From NCBI GenBank assembly GCA_031213475.1, contig JARUPZ010000011.1, positions 4,404,863-4,468,862 of the forward strand: a stretch of 64,000 nt of DNA. Direction: 5' to 3'. Numbering within the stretch: the stretch's first letter is position 1; the number at the start of each line of letters is the position of its first letter. The notes below the pieces were generated by a model. The model made no database searches, was not told where the DNA came from, and worked only from the letters and a program-made list of their open reading frames with translations. Positions 45,153 through 56,402 of the stretch are shown here, one piece after another. The translations under genes and the position numbers were made by a program. The stretch is from Nereocystis luetkeana (lineage: Eukaryota; Sar; Phaeophyceae; Laminariales; Laminariaceae).

Positions 45153-45257
45153 TTACGGGGGGCCATAGTTAACAGGACCAAATATTGTTAGTAAAAATGG
45201 TTAAACATATAGGTTTTTATGCATACTATAGGTCCTGTTAACTATGGTCCCCCGTAA
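45153..45257. mobile_element. TA-type MITE A5
   Basis: 105 bp with TTACGGGGGGCCATAGTTAA and ..TATGGTCCCCCGTAA ends. The left TA belongs to a TACCTGGTA word, so it seems to have inserted at that motif's edge. Confidence 0.8.
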
Positions 45258-45834
45258 ATAGTACTATTTTATAAAATCACGAAATACGTCAGCTGTGAGT
45301 GAGTACTATTATAATGCCGTAGGAGAGCAGGGCGACCATCCATCGGTCACAGTACGTAGCACCACCAAGCTTACGTACAAAGGCGATGAGTGTGCAGTTG
45401 TCTCGGCACTCGGTCCACCTTTGTTGCACTGCCCAGGAAACACACAAAAAAGTTCCCTCAACAAAGACAATGGAAGCACGTCTGCCGCCGTTTTTTCCCT
45501 GAGGACGTTTCGTTATTCTGTTCTACAACAGCAGTAGCTCCGAACTGCGAACACTTCCATGTTCTATGTTTCCAATCGAGCCGAAAATTGACAGATCGGA
45601 TATGAGCTCCTAGGTGCACTCCCGTGAGTGTGCCAAAGCGACAGCACTTTTCGTGTCCTCCTTCGGGGCGGACCTTCTCGTAGAAGGTTGAAAATGTGGT
45701 TCCAAGCGCTTGAATTTTCGGTTTCTTGTACTGCCGTTGGTGCCGTGTGCGGTGGATTGCCGAAAAAAGAAGTTACACACACTCACAGAGAAACTAAAAA
45801 AAGACGTGTCCTACTCTCGTGTCGTACGATCCGT

Positions 45835-45922
45835 TTAAGAACCGCAGCCCGTTCTGGGGACGAACCACTCAAAATCCAGTGTCGCCAATTGTCCCCAGAA
45901 CGGAACTGCAGTTCTAAAGGGG
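45835..45922. mobile_element. piggyBac-like MITE B3 (left end eroded)
   Basis: AGAACCGCAGCCCGTTCTGG and its near-complement CCAGAACGGAACTGCAGTTC match the B family. The left TTAACCCC is lost and the right flank is TTTTA. Confidence 0.6.
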
Positions 45923-48727
45923 TTTTAGAAGAGGCTTTTCCCCCTTGGAAAAACACCTCCTCCTCCCTTCTCTCCGAGTAGGTTTAGCAATCTGGGAGAA
46001 GGGATCTCTAGGGATCTTTTTTACTTGAAAAATGAGTAGCGTGGTCTGCACTTCGGAATCGTCGTTCGCAACTGAGAAATTTCCTGGTTCGATGCAAACG
46101 CGGCGCAGCCGCGTTTATGGCGAGTTTTGGCCCGTTTCGGCTGCGATTTGGGGTCAGGGTTAGGGTTCGGGTTAGAGTCAGGGGTTGGGTTGGGTTTTCG
46201 CCCGTACCTTGATCCCGACAGGAACCAAAACACCTGAACAGCCTACCAGCCTAAAGATCCCTTCTCCCAGATTGTTAAAGGTTCTCGAAAAACAAGAAGA
46301 AAAGGTCCGCGCTTCGCGCTCGCGCGCCTCATTATGAATATGAGTGCGAGCACACAGCAGCAGCAGTATGTACGAGTATACATGTCCGCACGTACGACCA
46401 GCACCATTCTTTTTTCGCCTGAGACGGCAGAAACCCCCGGCTGCCGCTGCTGCTGCCGATGCTGCAACTAAGGGTTGTGTACGTAAGGCTTCTCGTCGCA
46501 TAGAAAAAACTTCATTTTATTGGGAAGTACACCCGCATCCCATCCACATTCATACAATACGAGGCTGACAAGTTTGAGACAAACGAGTCCGCACAGTAGT
46601 AGTCGGCAGCACAAAACGCTGTGCAAGCTATCAATACTATCTATACCTGGTAGACTTGGTATTATTACGAAAAAAGCATACCGACAGCCGTCGACGTGGC
46701 AGTCAACTACAGTACGAACGACGTCATGGTCCAGGTAGAATACGCGCGTCGTTCACAATATTATAGTACATTTAATATGTCTATCATCACCGGACAACTC
46801 ATGAAGCACTTCAATGCCAAACCACGCCCTTTTCTCAACCCTGTGTTTGCACATACATATACTTACATCTTACAGGCAAATCCCGTGCAAGCCACTGGTG
46901 CTAAAGAAATACGGAGGGTTTTATGAAGCTGGTGTGGGCGTGTGCTATTGTTGAGGCCGCAAAACTAACCTGCCTTGGATGCAGCCATGCACACAGTACC
47001 CTCTCGGCTACATACTACACTGACAGCTTCGCCGGAAAGAGGCCGTTCTACTACCCCCCCCCCCCCTCCATGATATCGAGTACACCCCCGACCGTGCTTC
47101 GTCTCGAAAGAGATGCGTGGGCAATGGTCAAATGACTGAGGTAAGCAACAAAAAAGTACGCCCCCCCTCCCCCCTCCCGTCCCCTCCACCTCGCCGCTCC
47201 GTCCCCAATAACGCCCTTCCCGCCTCTTCTCCCCCCCCGCCCCCAACCCCCTTCCACCTCCCCCTGCGCGCCTGACGTCAACCCTATGGAGGTGCGCCTG
47301 ATGCCAAACCTACGGAGACTTCCTGGACAGAGCGTTGCCGTTCTTCCAATTCTACACCATATTTGCTGTCTTGAAAAGCGTACGCTACAGCAACATGCGC
47401 TACAGACCCACTCATAGACCGCCAAAACAAGGAAACAACTATCTGAGGGAAATCTTCCCCCAAAACGATTGCGAGCCCAAACATTGTTTGCTCGATGAAA
47501 TATGCAGGTAATTTATACACTTTCGTATGCAGAAGATTGACCACTCGCATTGAAGCCGGAAATAAAACTCGCTACGTGCGGGAATCGCCCGAAGGACGAC
47601 TATCTCAACAAAAGTTGCTAGATGAAATCGTCGTTAGTCTATTCCACAGAATGTTGACAGCCCCATCCCATCAAACAAATATAGAACACACTGCCGACGA
47701 GTGCCCCCCAGAGCTGTTTTATCTGCCTCAGAAACAGCCACATGGCTGGAGAAATATTATTGCATCCCGAACAGCGCCGGTGACGTTCCAGTCTACGGCC
47801 CTGCTGTAGTAGGTTTTGACATGTAAAAGAGGGACCAAACGCCGGGAGGGAAGCGCCTCGGCCCTTCCCATCACACCACACCAAAAAAAAGGCACGTCTA
47901 GTGCTGCTGAAAGCTCGGGATTTTTCTACTGGTTCTCGCGCGACTACCTTCAGGTGCCGATACGCGGCAGGCCGCGGTGCCTTTGGCCGTCACATAATGC
48001 AGATTTATTCCTTACTGTAGTTAAAAAAAATAGCTAAAAGTGCGGCCTTAGCCCCATCCCCGCGGTATTCACTTGGCAATGCAGGACTGAAAACCGAGGC
48101 AAAAGTACACGCAACGAAAAAAACAACGAGACGCACGGTGCCCTATCCGACAAATCATGCTTTGCTACCAGAGCAATTACCGGACGTGGACTTTGAGTTC
48201 TATGACTACGACGCGAATAGAGACAGAAAAAACATACACCAAAACAAAGCACTTGGAATTGACCATTTCACCTCGTACGATACGTATTGGTCGCCCCACA
48301 ACAAGCACAAAAGGGTATGGGCCTGCCGAACACCAGCCAAACAGGAAGGCTCCGGAGGTGTTATCCGTTTTCAGCCAACTCCTTGTCGCGCAATTACGCT
48401 GCACCCATATAGGGGAAAAAGATCCCCCATAAACCGCGACCTAGGCCAACGTCGCTAGCATTCTCCCATGCAGCGCGCCAAGCCCGCACCCCAAGTATCG
48501 ATCCAAAACAGAAACACTACCTCTTGAGCGCAACCCACTCTATTGTTTTGGACGCGGGATAGGCGGGGAGGGCAAAAGACGATCGTCGCGGGGGGAAAAG
48601 AGATGCTGCTGCGGGGGTGGCAGGTGCCGGCAAAAACAAACAATGTGCAGGTGAAATACCGTAGGTGACGGCTCCTTCAGCAGCAGCATCAGCGTCAGCA
48701 CCCTCGGGACTGCAGAAGGCTCCACGC
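45923..48727. other. Gene-poor stretch
   Basis: No convincing gene. It contains TACCTGGTA at 46644, a telomere-like patch (46151-46195), a fragment similar to the R1 neighbourhood (about 47075-47180, GCTTCGTCTCGAAAGAGATG) and C-rich runs at 47050 and 47160-47250. Confidence 0.35.
46151..46195. repeat. Degenerate telomere-like patch
   Basis: Contains CAGGGTTAGGGTTCGGGTTAG and GGGTTGGGTTGGG-like words, resembling TTAGGG or TTTAGGG repeats. Too short and degenerate to be a telomere; at most an interstitial remnant. Confidence 0.4.
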
Positions 48728-48922
48728 TTACTGCCCTGCATCTCGCTCCTCGATCGGCACCGAAGGCGGCCCATCATCAACGGGGACATGGGGAGGGCAG
48801 GGTGCTCCTCCACTCTCCGCCTCCGCAAGCTCGCGCGCCCTCTCCCGCCGCTTCTGGCGCTTCGCTTTCCGCTTGGCCTCCTCTTCCTCGGTACCGGCTG
48901 GCTTGGCAATCGCGCCGATATC
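48728..48922 (-). CDS. Probable terminal coding exon, Glu/Lys/Arg-rich tail
   Basis: The acceptor TACAG precedes GATATCGGC; 64 codons follow (DIGAIAKPAG, then a highly charged helix rich in E, K and R) to a TAA stop at 48728-48730. A 12-base C-run on the sense strand lies about 60 bp upstream. It starts in phase 0, whereas the nearest upstream exon (51414-51271) ends in phase 2, so a direct join is impossible. It may belong to the gene upstream through a small unseen exon, or to another gene. Confidence 0.45.
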   Translation of the reverse strand, partial: DIGAIAKPAGTEEEEAKRKAKRQKRRERARELAEAESGGAPCPPHVPVDDGPPSVPIEERDAGQ

Positions 48923-49199
48923 CTGTACGTTTTGAAACGCGCGAAATGTTGTGAGATTTCCCCGTGGGCAGTGGTCGAAGCGGGGGGGGGGGGAGAAGGC
49001 ACGACACGGTTCGACGGACGCGCAAGGCCAGGCACATGCAAGCAGTCGGTCGGGTTCGTGAGGTCCCAGCTAAACAGGGCGTACAGACAAAAAAGCAAGG
49101 CTTGACATGGGGCGTTCGTTTCGTACGGCGGGTGTCGTGCGCTTCGACGCGGTTTTGCCGAAGCGCAGCGCATCGTCAGATTTCTCCATCAACTTAACT

Positions 49200-49610
49200 G
49201 CACCGCACCTCACCACGCCGCACCGCACCGAACCGCATCGCACCACACCGCATTAGTAGGATTTTTGAAGATCGAAGCCCGCAACAGACCCCACCGTACG
49301 ATTAAAAAAAATAGGATCCTCACCGGACACCATGCACCGTTCGACCTCGACATGAAGAGAAACCGCGAGAAGAGCATAGGGCAAGCGGTTCGCTATGGCG
49401 CGGTTTTGACCGGGATTTACAGACCCGCACAACACCGCACGACACTAAAGCGCACCACACACCGCAACGCACCATATGTAGTTCGAAAACCAAAGTCCGC
49501 GCCTTACCGCACCGCACCGTAGATTCTCAAATACTAAAAAACCGCACAGCAACGCACCGTAGGATTATTCAAACATAAAAATCGCACCGACGTGCGGTGC
49601 TCCGCCGTGA
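49200..49610. repeat. CACCGCA-type degenerate minisatellite
   Basis: Runs of CACCGCACCGCACCG alternate with a longer motif (CACCGTAGGATTATTCAAAC-like). The unit length is irregular. No gene. Confidence 0.65.
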
Positions 49611-49686
49611 AACCCTTGAAAAAAGACGTTAAAGGATGAAATAGACGTATCTGCTACCACAGAAGAAGAAGAAAAAACACGCCCAT

Positions 49687-49792
49687 CTACGGGCAGGTTG
49701 ATGTGTGTGGCGCATCATCTTGGTAAGATTCTGCAAGAGAGGCCGCCTGCGCCGCGCCCGAGTCCGTGTTGGTACTGACGGGGCTCCACCGA
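49687..49792 (-). CDS. Possible last exon G of the DUF7918-like gene
   Basis: Acceptor GTGCTGCAG, phase-compatible with exon F, then RWSPVSTNTDSGAAQAASLA and ESYQDDAPHTSTCP to a TAG at 49687-49689. The pyrimidine tract is poor. An alternative is a 13-nt micro-exon here (ending at a GTCAGT donor), which would be in phase with the exon at 48922. Confidence 0.35.
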
Positions 49793-52700
49793 CTGCAGCA
49801 CACCCACACATGTTTTACCCTGAGCAAGAAGAAGCCAGAATCCGACGTCATCCTTCGATGCGCACACACGCCTGTGTGGCGTTCTAACGCAAGCCAAACA
49901 ACGAAGCCACCAGTGCTACCAGCGACCGTGCACAACACGCATCATAGCCCTGGGCGGCCTCGACTACGGAACACTCCAGCCGATTATCACCTGCAGGTAT
50001 TCCATCGTCCGGTAGCACAGCCGCGAGCTCCACGGTTCCCCGACATACTGGTGCCTGTTGACATTACATGATCTGGCTTCGTTCAAGCCAACGACTTTGC
50101 CAGCCCTGGTGCATCGACCAACCAGCAACAGACGGGGGCGGTAATTTTAGGCCTGGGGGGTGCACCGGGAGGCGTACTCGAGTTCATGCATGATCGTCGT
50201 CGTATGACGATAGGGGCGGAGCGCGTCGGATTTTCACCGACCAGGCAGACCTTGCGTGCACCAAGTGCGAAGCGCCACGAGGTGTTGGGCAGGTCGCATG
50301 AAGGGTGATCCTACCAAGACTCACTTGTAAGGCGGACTTGCAAGGGACGACAGGTTCTAGTGTTTGGGATGGGAAGGGGGGGGCGTCCTCCTTTGTTGCT
50401 TGCCTTAGCCATTTGACCATTGACCACGCATCTCCTTCGAGACGAAGCATGGGGGGAGGGTGTACTCGATAGGAGATATGCGCTCGATCTTATGCATGGC
50501 CGTAGTCGTATGACCATAGACCCTCGCATCCCTACAATGTCGGGACGGAGCATGTCGGGTTTTCACCGACCAGGAAGACATTGCTGGCACCAAGCGCGAA
50601 GCGCCGTGAGGTGTCCCGCGAGTCGCATGAAGGGTGAGCTTCATCCTACTAAGAACCGCTTGTGAGGCGGACTTGCATATGATGACAGCTTCAATGAGTT
50701 ATTTTAATTTCCGGAGTAGCCAATTCAAGAGACAGCAATGGGAGTACTATGTAACTGCCTCTCGGGTGCTTACCATGAGCACTACGTGATACGAGCATTC
50801 CCCTTGTGCGGAGTAAAGGTTCTTCACCTCGCACAAATAATCTAACTCAACCACCAGCTGTGATCGACCGCCCCAACAAAAAAAACGGTACCCTCGTAGT
50901 CTAGCTCACGGATTGAGCGGCATGTTTTCCAGTGTCGTTGCCAACCGACGCCAACCCAACCTACAGTATATATGATGGGGGGGGGGGGGGAGGGGTCGAA
51001 GAATTCCGCGAAGAAAATAAATCCAGCTGAAGCATCGCTGACAGGATGATGCCGGGTAGTTGTTCGCTCTGTTTCGCATTTGGTTATTCTGGTTTGAAAG
51101 GGGGACATTGCCAGCAAGCACGAGACGACGCACACGACCGCTGAGGGAGCTCGTGAGGGGTAAGAAGTAAGGACTCCACTGTCGCGGGCACAAGCCACGG
51201 GGGGTCGGTTGGCCTAAAGTAGACGGCTCTCAGGAACACACGGAAACGGCCCCCAGATGCATGCACGTACCTCGTACTGGAGGCGAAGGACTTGCTCGCG
51301 CCATCGCCAGAGCCACTGCCTGCTCCAGGAGTTGCCTGGCCGCCAACCTTGGCGTCGTTCTTGTTTGCCTGGGTGAACGACGTCGTGTCGTACGAGCGGT
51401 AGTTCTGCAAAAACCTGGGCACGCAAGGGGAAGGGTGAACTAGAGGAAGGTATGCTTAGCGCGCGCATGCAGTCCGGCGCCCCTGGTGGTCTGGTGGTTG
51501 CACCTCGCAACTACTCAAGTCGATTTCGAGAGTCCGAGTCCCCCCGAAGAGGCATTATTCTTGTGCAAAAAATGATTGCAGAAAGCGCCCAAGAGTAGTA
51601 GCGCGTGTGCACAATTTGACGCGGGTCGATGAGGGAATAAAAAGCTGAATTCTTCCGGCGAAAAAGAACAAAGGCATGCACCGTAGTGAGGGGGGGGGGG
51701 GATGCCCGCTATGCGACCCCGGATTTGAGTTACGAAAGAGAGGGTGCTGCAAATAAAACAGACGGGGAGAAAAACAAATGCGGCAGGAGGATATGAATGC
51801 AATAAAACGACAGAGAACTAGGGACAGAAATACACGCAGCTAATGCCTAACCCTAAACTACCACTCACGTTTCCTGCAAGCACCGTCTCGAGCGCTCGCG
51901 CATGGTTTGGTTGGCAGGCGGAAGGGCTGTTTCGCCGTTGGGAAGCAGCGTATTACGCGGTCGAATCGCACATCTTTCAGCCGCTCAAAACCCTCTCCCC
52001 CCAAAAAATACGGTATCGTATTATATGGGCGCGGACACCAGGGCCCCGCCCCCATCTACACGCTCTTGCTCGGAACGGGAGGGTTAGAACCGCGGCGTGA
52101 TGAGTGCTGGCCGCGGTGTACACGCGCTGCGGCAACGTTTGGGACGAGGTCTGGGCTATTTTTGAACTGAGGGGGGGTGAAGTTGGGGAAGTTCCACGGC
52201 CCGGCAAAAGGGACAAAGCTACTGCGTCGTTTCCCAGAAAGGGAATGGTTGATTTTTCTCTTATTCCCTCAACTTTTGTCTCTCACCCCTCTGCCGCTTT
52301 CCAGCCTTCGCACTGGCCTGACGACAACAACAGCGCCCCTCCAAAACAGAACAGTGTCAACACACGGCGCCATCAGCAGCAGTAGAGACCAGGGTAAACA
52401 ACTGAACATTCTCACTCACTCTTGGCCTGTTAGAACGCTGGCGCGCCAAACGATCTTCACGCTGCCGAGCTCGCTCGTCTTGCCGTCCGGCAAGGCCCTT
52501 CCCCCGATCTCCTTCTCGCGCAGCGTGGGGAACCTGCAGTCGCATGACAGCAAGCTCTGCCGTTATGGGGGTACCGATCACCTGTTTCGGTAGGGTGGTG
52601 GCGGCCTGACGCCGGCAGGGGGGGGGGGGGGGGGGGGGTAAACCCAGCAACCTCGGCTACTTCTGTGACTGGGACTGTCAGCTCTCGTGGCAATAAACGG

Positions 52701-55700
52701 ATGTTCCCACCAGTAAAACAAAAAACTACTCAAGTACCTGGTATATAGTTGCATGAAAACGCCGACCGTTTTGAAACTGAGTGGAGACTTTCAAAGTAAC
52801 GGTAACAGCCTGAGTCGACCACTCCGCAGCTGAGGGCAAACAGTTCTAAGAGTAATGGATATTTTGCTGGGTTGTGGTGAAGCGGAAGCCGGGAGATGAA
52901 ACGTGGCGGGGGTGCATGTGACTTATCACCCTGTATACCCGCCTCGCGGTAGCCCCCCTATAGAACTGCACCCACGCTTTTGGGGACGAAATACTTATCG
53001 CTAAGAGTGGAACACGTTTCGCAGGAGTAAACGGAACAATAAAAGCAGACGGGAATCGAGAACACTAGCCGGCAGACTAAAGGGTCTCAAGGGGCGTCCG
53101 CTGCAACGCATTATTCGCAACAACATGAATGAAAGAAGCGAATGTACGTAGCGTGCACGCACAGACCACGACACGTGTACGCCTAGTCAGCCCCCCCCCC
53201 CAGACGAAACAAGCACGCGCTGAGCACAACCTCATTTCACAAACGCTACGAGAACGAAGAAGAAGAAAAAAGAAAAAGGCTGGCACATTTCATACCTCGG
53301 AAGAGAGAACAGGAGCTCCTGGATCCCACTTTCGGTGGGTATCCCTTCGAAGATGGTGCTGTCGCCAGCCTGCACGTACTTTACTGCCACCTGGGCGGGT
53401 TTCAGACACGCGGCGCCAAAAAAGCGTGCGATGTTTCGCCGACCGAAATCAGGCTGACCGGAGGAACGCCGCCACTATCCCCCAGGGGGACAAAAAAAAT
53501 AGCGGAAGCAAGAGGGCTCCCCTACGAACACTCCAACGCAGACCAGGCGTACGGAACGCCGACGAAAGACGCGGCGTGCAACCTATATTCCCGAGGGGTG
53601 CGCATACGTTGGTGCGGCAACGTCTTCCGAACTTTTTAGCGGTCGGCGACGAACAATTTCCCTGCCGCATCTGCACGATGTTTCGCCGGGCGATACTCTT
53701 ACGGGTAGAAGATCATAAAAAAAAAAAAAAAATGTGTTTTTTGATACCTCGTAAACAAGAGACCACCTGCCGTATATACTGACGAGGACAAACCTTCTGC
53801 CCGTCGACGTAGAGATGAGCGAAATTTCCCTTCCCGGACTTGTTCCTCGCCGCCACCGTGTACGGACACTGGTGGGCCATTGAGAGGAGGAGGGGGTTGA
53901 GGGTCGGGGGGGGGGGGGCGTAGCACCGCAACGTGTCGAAAGCTGCAAGTGATTCCGAACCCGAATGTCGCCCGGCGCCAAAGGCATGTTTTCCTCGGCA
54001 CCGACTAATAAATTCCTCGGCACCGATTAACAAATTCCTCGGCATCGATTAATAAATGTGCTGCGCTCGAAGCACGGCTACGACTACGTAGTCAAGTCGC
54101 TCAATACCACCAGGTTTCCACGTGGACACAATGGCGGTTAGAGGGCAGACCCGCAAGCACGTGCAGAGGTTGTCGGGGGGTGGAGCCGCAGAGTTTTCCC
54201 GACAACAAGAGAAGGCTTGACACTCGACTCCGTCAACACCAAAAAAAACACGCACTGATAGTATTATCTCGCCGTCTCGATCACGTCGGTATGGAAGGGT
54301 TTTTTTTTGGGAGCCACAGGGTCAAAACCCACCATCCAAGCTTAAAAAAACGCGCAAGGTGGTGGCTTGCCGACCTGCCCCTTCCGAGCTGAGAGGATCA
54401 ATCAAACCCTGGCGCCGTACAGAAGACGCACGCCGCAGACGAAATACCTACGAGGGCACAAAGTCGCATGCTCACCTGAGGGGCAACCGCGAAAAATCTC
54501 GCAAAGATCAACCACCGCACCGCTGCAAGGTCTCGCAGGGTTGGTTTGCCAAAGTCAAGGGTTTGCAGGTAGAGTCGAGTACGGGAGTAACCCTACCCAG
54601 GCATATTCTTCCTCGGAAAAAACATACGAAGCAACCCCCCTTCATCCCGTTCCAAGAACAGCTGAAACCTCTCATGAAATCGGGCGTCCGGAATTTCTCT
54701 TCGTGATCGGAATTTCTCTTCGTGAACGTAAAAATACGAGCAGCTTTAGATATGCGTTCACGTCACTCCACGACAAAATATGGGAAGCATGGAACAGCGG
54801 TAATGCCGGCGTCCCCGGTGGCTTGGCAGGTGATCCGCGTGCCTACTTATTAATATATCCATTTCGTGGGTCCGAGTATCACCGAGTGTATACTCGTACT
54901 CGTACGGACTTTTTCTTACGTAATACTCGTGTGGACCTTTTCTTACATGAAACTGATTAGCGGAAAGCGCGAGCGCGTGAGTTAGCAACATTCGATGCAA
55001 ACCGACGAGTAGTGGGAATGCTGAAGCCTGCCGTACGTTTGCGCAATAAAAAGGAGGCACGTGCCGGGGGGGGGGGGGGGGGGGGAAGAGAGAAGGGGCG
55101 ACAACCTGCGACCGCGCCTTGTCCAGAGGATCGCTGAGGGTAAAACTAAACTTCCTACGAGTTAAGCTGGAAAGTAAAAGTGACCGCTTGAAAACATACA
55201 CACACAGGTGTATAAGAGAAAACACGCGACTTGGAGGCGGCGAGGGTACATAACATACAATGCGGCAACCCTGTGTCTTACCACCGGCCATTTCTGGCAG
55301 ACAGTCTCTGTCTTGCCGTGTCCCTTGATCTCTTCCACGAACTCGACGCCGTAGGATACCTTCGAGCTTTCAAGGAGAGGAAGACGGCCGGATGGGGGCG
55401 GGGGCGGGGGGCGGTCGTGATCGTTTGCCTCCAAACCGGGCCACAAATCCGGCAGGCTGGGCACCATAGAGGAGCGAGCGAGTTGGACGCTGCTTCCGTT
55501 CGGCTTCTGCGGGTACCATCAAGCACCACTGCTGTTCTCTCTCTCTGAAACATCCTGCCTTGCTCTCCCGCCTTGCTCTACACACACCACTCCGATGTAC
55601 TCCGAAATCAATACCGGTGTCGGGGTACGTAACACACACAACGAACCTGTTACTCGTACTCTCGTAGATACAAAGCAACGCAGCACACCTGCACGGCGGG

Positions 55701-55892
55701 TTAGGTACTCGGTACGTAGACTCGGCGAGCTTGGCAGCGCAGGAAAGAGTCCGTTTGGAACGCACGGAACGATTTCGAATGTAGGATCTTGAAAGAAAAA
55801 CACGGGTCACCCGGGTGTACCCACAATAGAGGCATGGCCACGTAAGTATTCCCATCTCTGTGGCAGACCTCCTCGAGCTTACCGCCGTTCAC
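49687..55892 (-). CDS. Multi-exon gene, DUF7918-like protein (5' end not found)
   Basis: Seven minus-strand exons join with consistent phases: 55892-55825, 55366-55282, 53868-53794, 53390-53296, 52533-52420, 51414-51271 and 49792-49687 (stop). The product begins VNGGKLEEVCHRDGNTYVAM and contains FAHLYVDGQKVAVKYVQAGD and a SELGSVKIVWRAN strand pattern. From memory this resembles DUF7918 proteins, uncharacterised mainly in fungi: a beta-rich fold with a YVDG block and a later LGxxxVxxxRA block. This is an inference. The initiator exon lies upstream of 55892. The C-terminal region is Ser/Gly/Ala-rich. The last exon is weaker than the others. Confidence 0.5.
50184..50418 (-). repeat. R1-related partial repeat
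   Basis: A diverged second copy of the right part of R1 (the block with GGTCGGTGAAAATCC and ACTCACTTGTAAGGCGG), directly next to the full reverse copy. Confidence 0.55.
50448..50966 (-). repeat. Dispersed repeat R1, reverse copy
   Basis: The inverted counterpart of 6140-6660, located in the last intron of the DUF7918-like gene. It ends beside a G14 run (50977-50990). Confidence 0.7.
51271..51414 (-). CDS. Exon F of the DUF7918-like gene
   Basis: Acceptor TGCCCAG, one base completing Glu, then FLQNYRSYDTTSFTQANKND and a Gly/Ser/Ala-rich tail to SFASST, donor AG|GTACGT in phase 2. Confidence 0.55.
52420..52533 (-). CDS. Exon E of the DUF7918-like gene
   Basis: Acceptor ACTGCAG, then FPTLREKEIGGRALPDGKTS, ELGSVKIVWRANVLTGQ, donor GA|GTGAGT. 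A 21-base C-run lies about 85 bp upstream on the sense strand. Confidence 0.6.
53296..53390 (-). CDS. Exon D of the DUF7918-like gene
   Basis: Acceptor CGCCCAG, then VAVKYVQAGDSTIFEGIPTE and SGIQELLFSLP, donor AG|GTATGA in phase 2. It joins VDGQK of exon C directly to VAVKYV. Confidence 0.6.
53794..53868 (-). CDS. Exon C of the DUF7918-like gene
   Basis: Acceptor CCACCAG, 25 codons CPYTVAARNKSGKGNFAHLY then VDGQK, donor AAG|GTTTGT. Phase 0 at both ends. A 13-base C-run lies about 40 bp upstream. Confidence 0.58.
54800..55086 (+). mobile_element. tRNA-derived SINE-like repeat S2, copy b
   Basis: Begins near CCGGTGGCTTGGCAGGTGAT, contains a degenerate B box (CGTGGGTCCGAGTATCACCG), a duplicated GGACTTTTTCTTACGTAATA-like segment, GCGCGAGCGCGTGAGTTAGC, and ends in a G22 run (55064-55085). 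It lies in the intron between exons B and C. Confidence 0.65.
55282..55366 (-). CDS. Exon B of the DUF7918-like gene
   Basis: Acceptor TTGAAAG after a pyrimidine tract, then SKVSYGVEFVEEIKGHGKTE to KWPV, donor GTG|GTAAGA. C-rich runs lie 28-45 bp upstream on the sense strand. Confidence 0.55.
55825..55892 (-). CDS. Exon A of the DUF7918-like gene
   Basis: Acceptor CCGGCAG, 22 codons VNGGKLEEVCHRDGNTYVAM plus PL and two bases, donor TT|GTGGGT. Phase 0 to phase 2. Confidence 0.5.
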
Positions 55893-56297
55893 CTGCCGGT
55901 TGCCGGTAGTTTGTACGATCGATCGAAAGAAAGACGGGTACGAGGGTGGGCCAGCCAAAAAACGGAGAAATGTTCTCAAGGCCGTATCTCGAGAAACAAT
56001 GTGCAAATTAAGATACGCAAAACGATACCACAAACCCTGACGCACCACTGCTTGCGCAATAAAACAATGTACATAACAAATTCTAACTTTTTTTTTTCCA
56101 ACTCGATATCCCCGAGATAGATATCCACGAAATTCGAAACCACCAACTTCTGGACGCTACATTTCGAATTAAAATTGTCCTTTTCAAATCAAGATGGAAA
56201 CTTGCGGAGACAGCGCTAAAGACACCAGGAGAAAACTCGATGTAAGTATCGTTGCCCAATTCGTCGCCCATCAAGAGACGTAACACAAATAAAACTA
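55893..56297. other. Upstream flank of the DUF7918-like gene
   Basis: The missing first exon may lie here. A minus-strand ATG near 56268 opens MGDELGNDTYIEFSPGVFS, but no donor in the correct phase was found, so it is not annotated as coding. Confidence 0.3.
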
Positions 56298-56402
56298 TTA
56301 CGGGGGGCCATAGTTACTAGGACCTATGATATACATAAAAACCTATATATTTATCCATTTTTACTGACAATATTTGGCCCTATTTACTATGGTCCCCCGA
56401 AA
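56298..56402. mobile_element. TA-type MITE A6
   Basis: 105 bp, TTACGGGGGGCCATAGTTAC to ..TATGGTCCCCCGAAA, TA on each side. Confidence 0.78.

Noticed and set aside
46151-46195. Telomere or chromosome end
   Set aside because: The patch is short, degenerate and flanked by ordinary sequence on both sides.
48517-49173. Minus-strand frame of 218 codons covering the whole 48.5-49.2 kb segment
   Set aside because: Within the same bases another frame has a clear acceptor, a coherent charged tail and a stop; the long frame is Arg/Ser/Pro-rich, as expected for an off-frame reading.
53129-53782. Plus-strand frame of 217 codons
   Set aside because: It overlaps minus-strand exon D, which is phase-consistent with its neighbours; the plus frame is a shadow rich in Arg and Lys.
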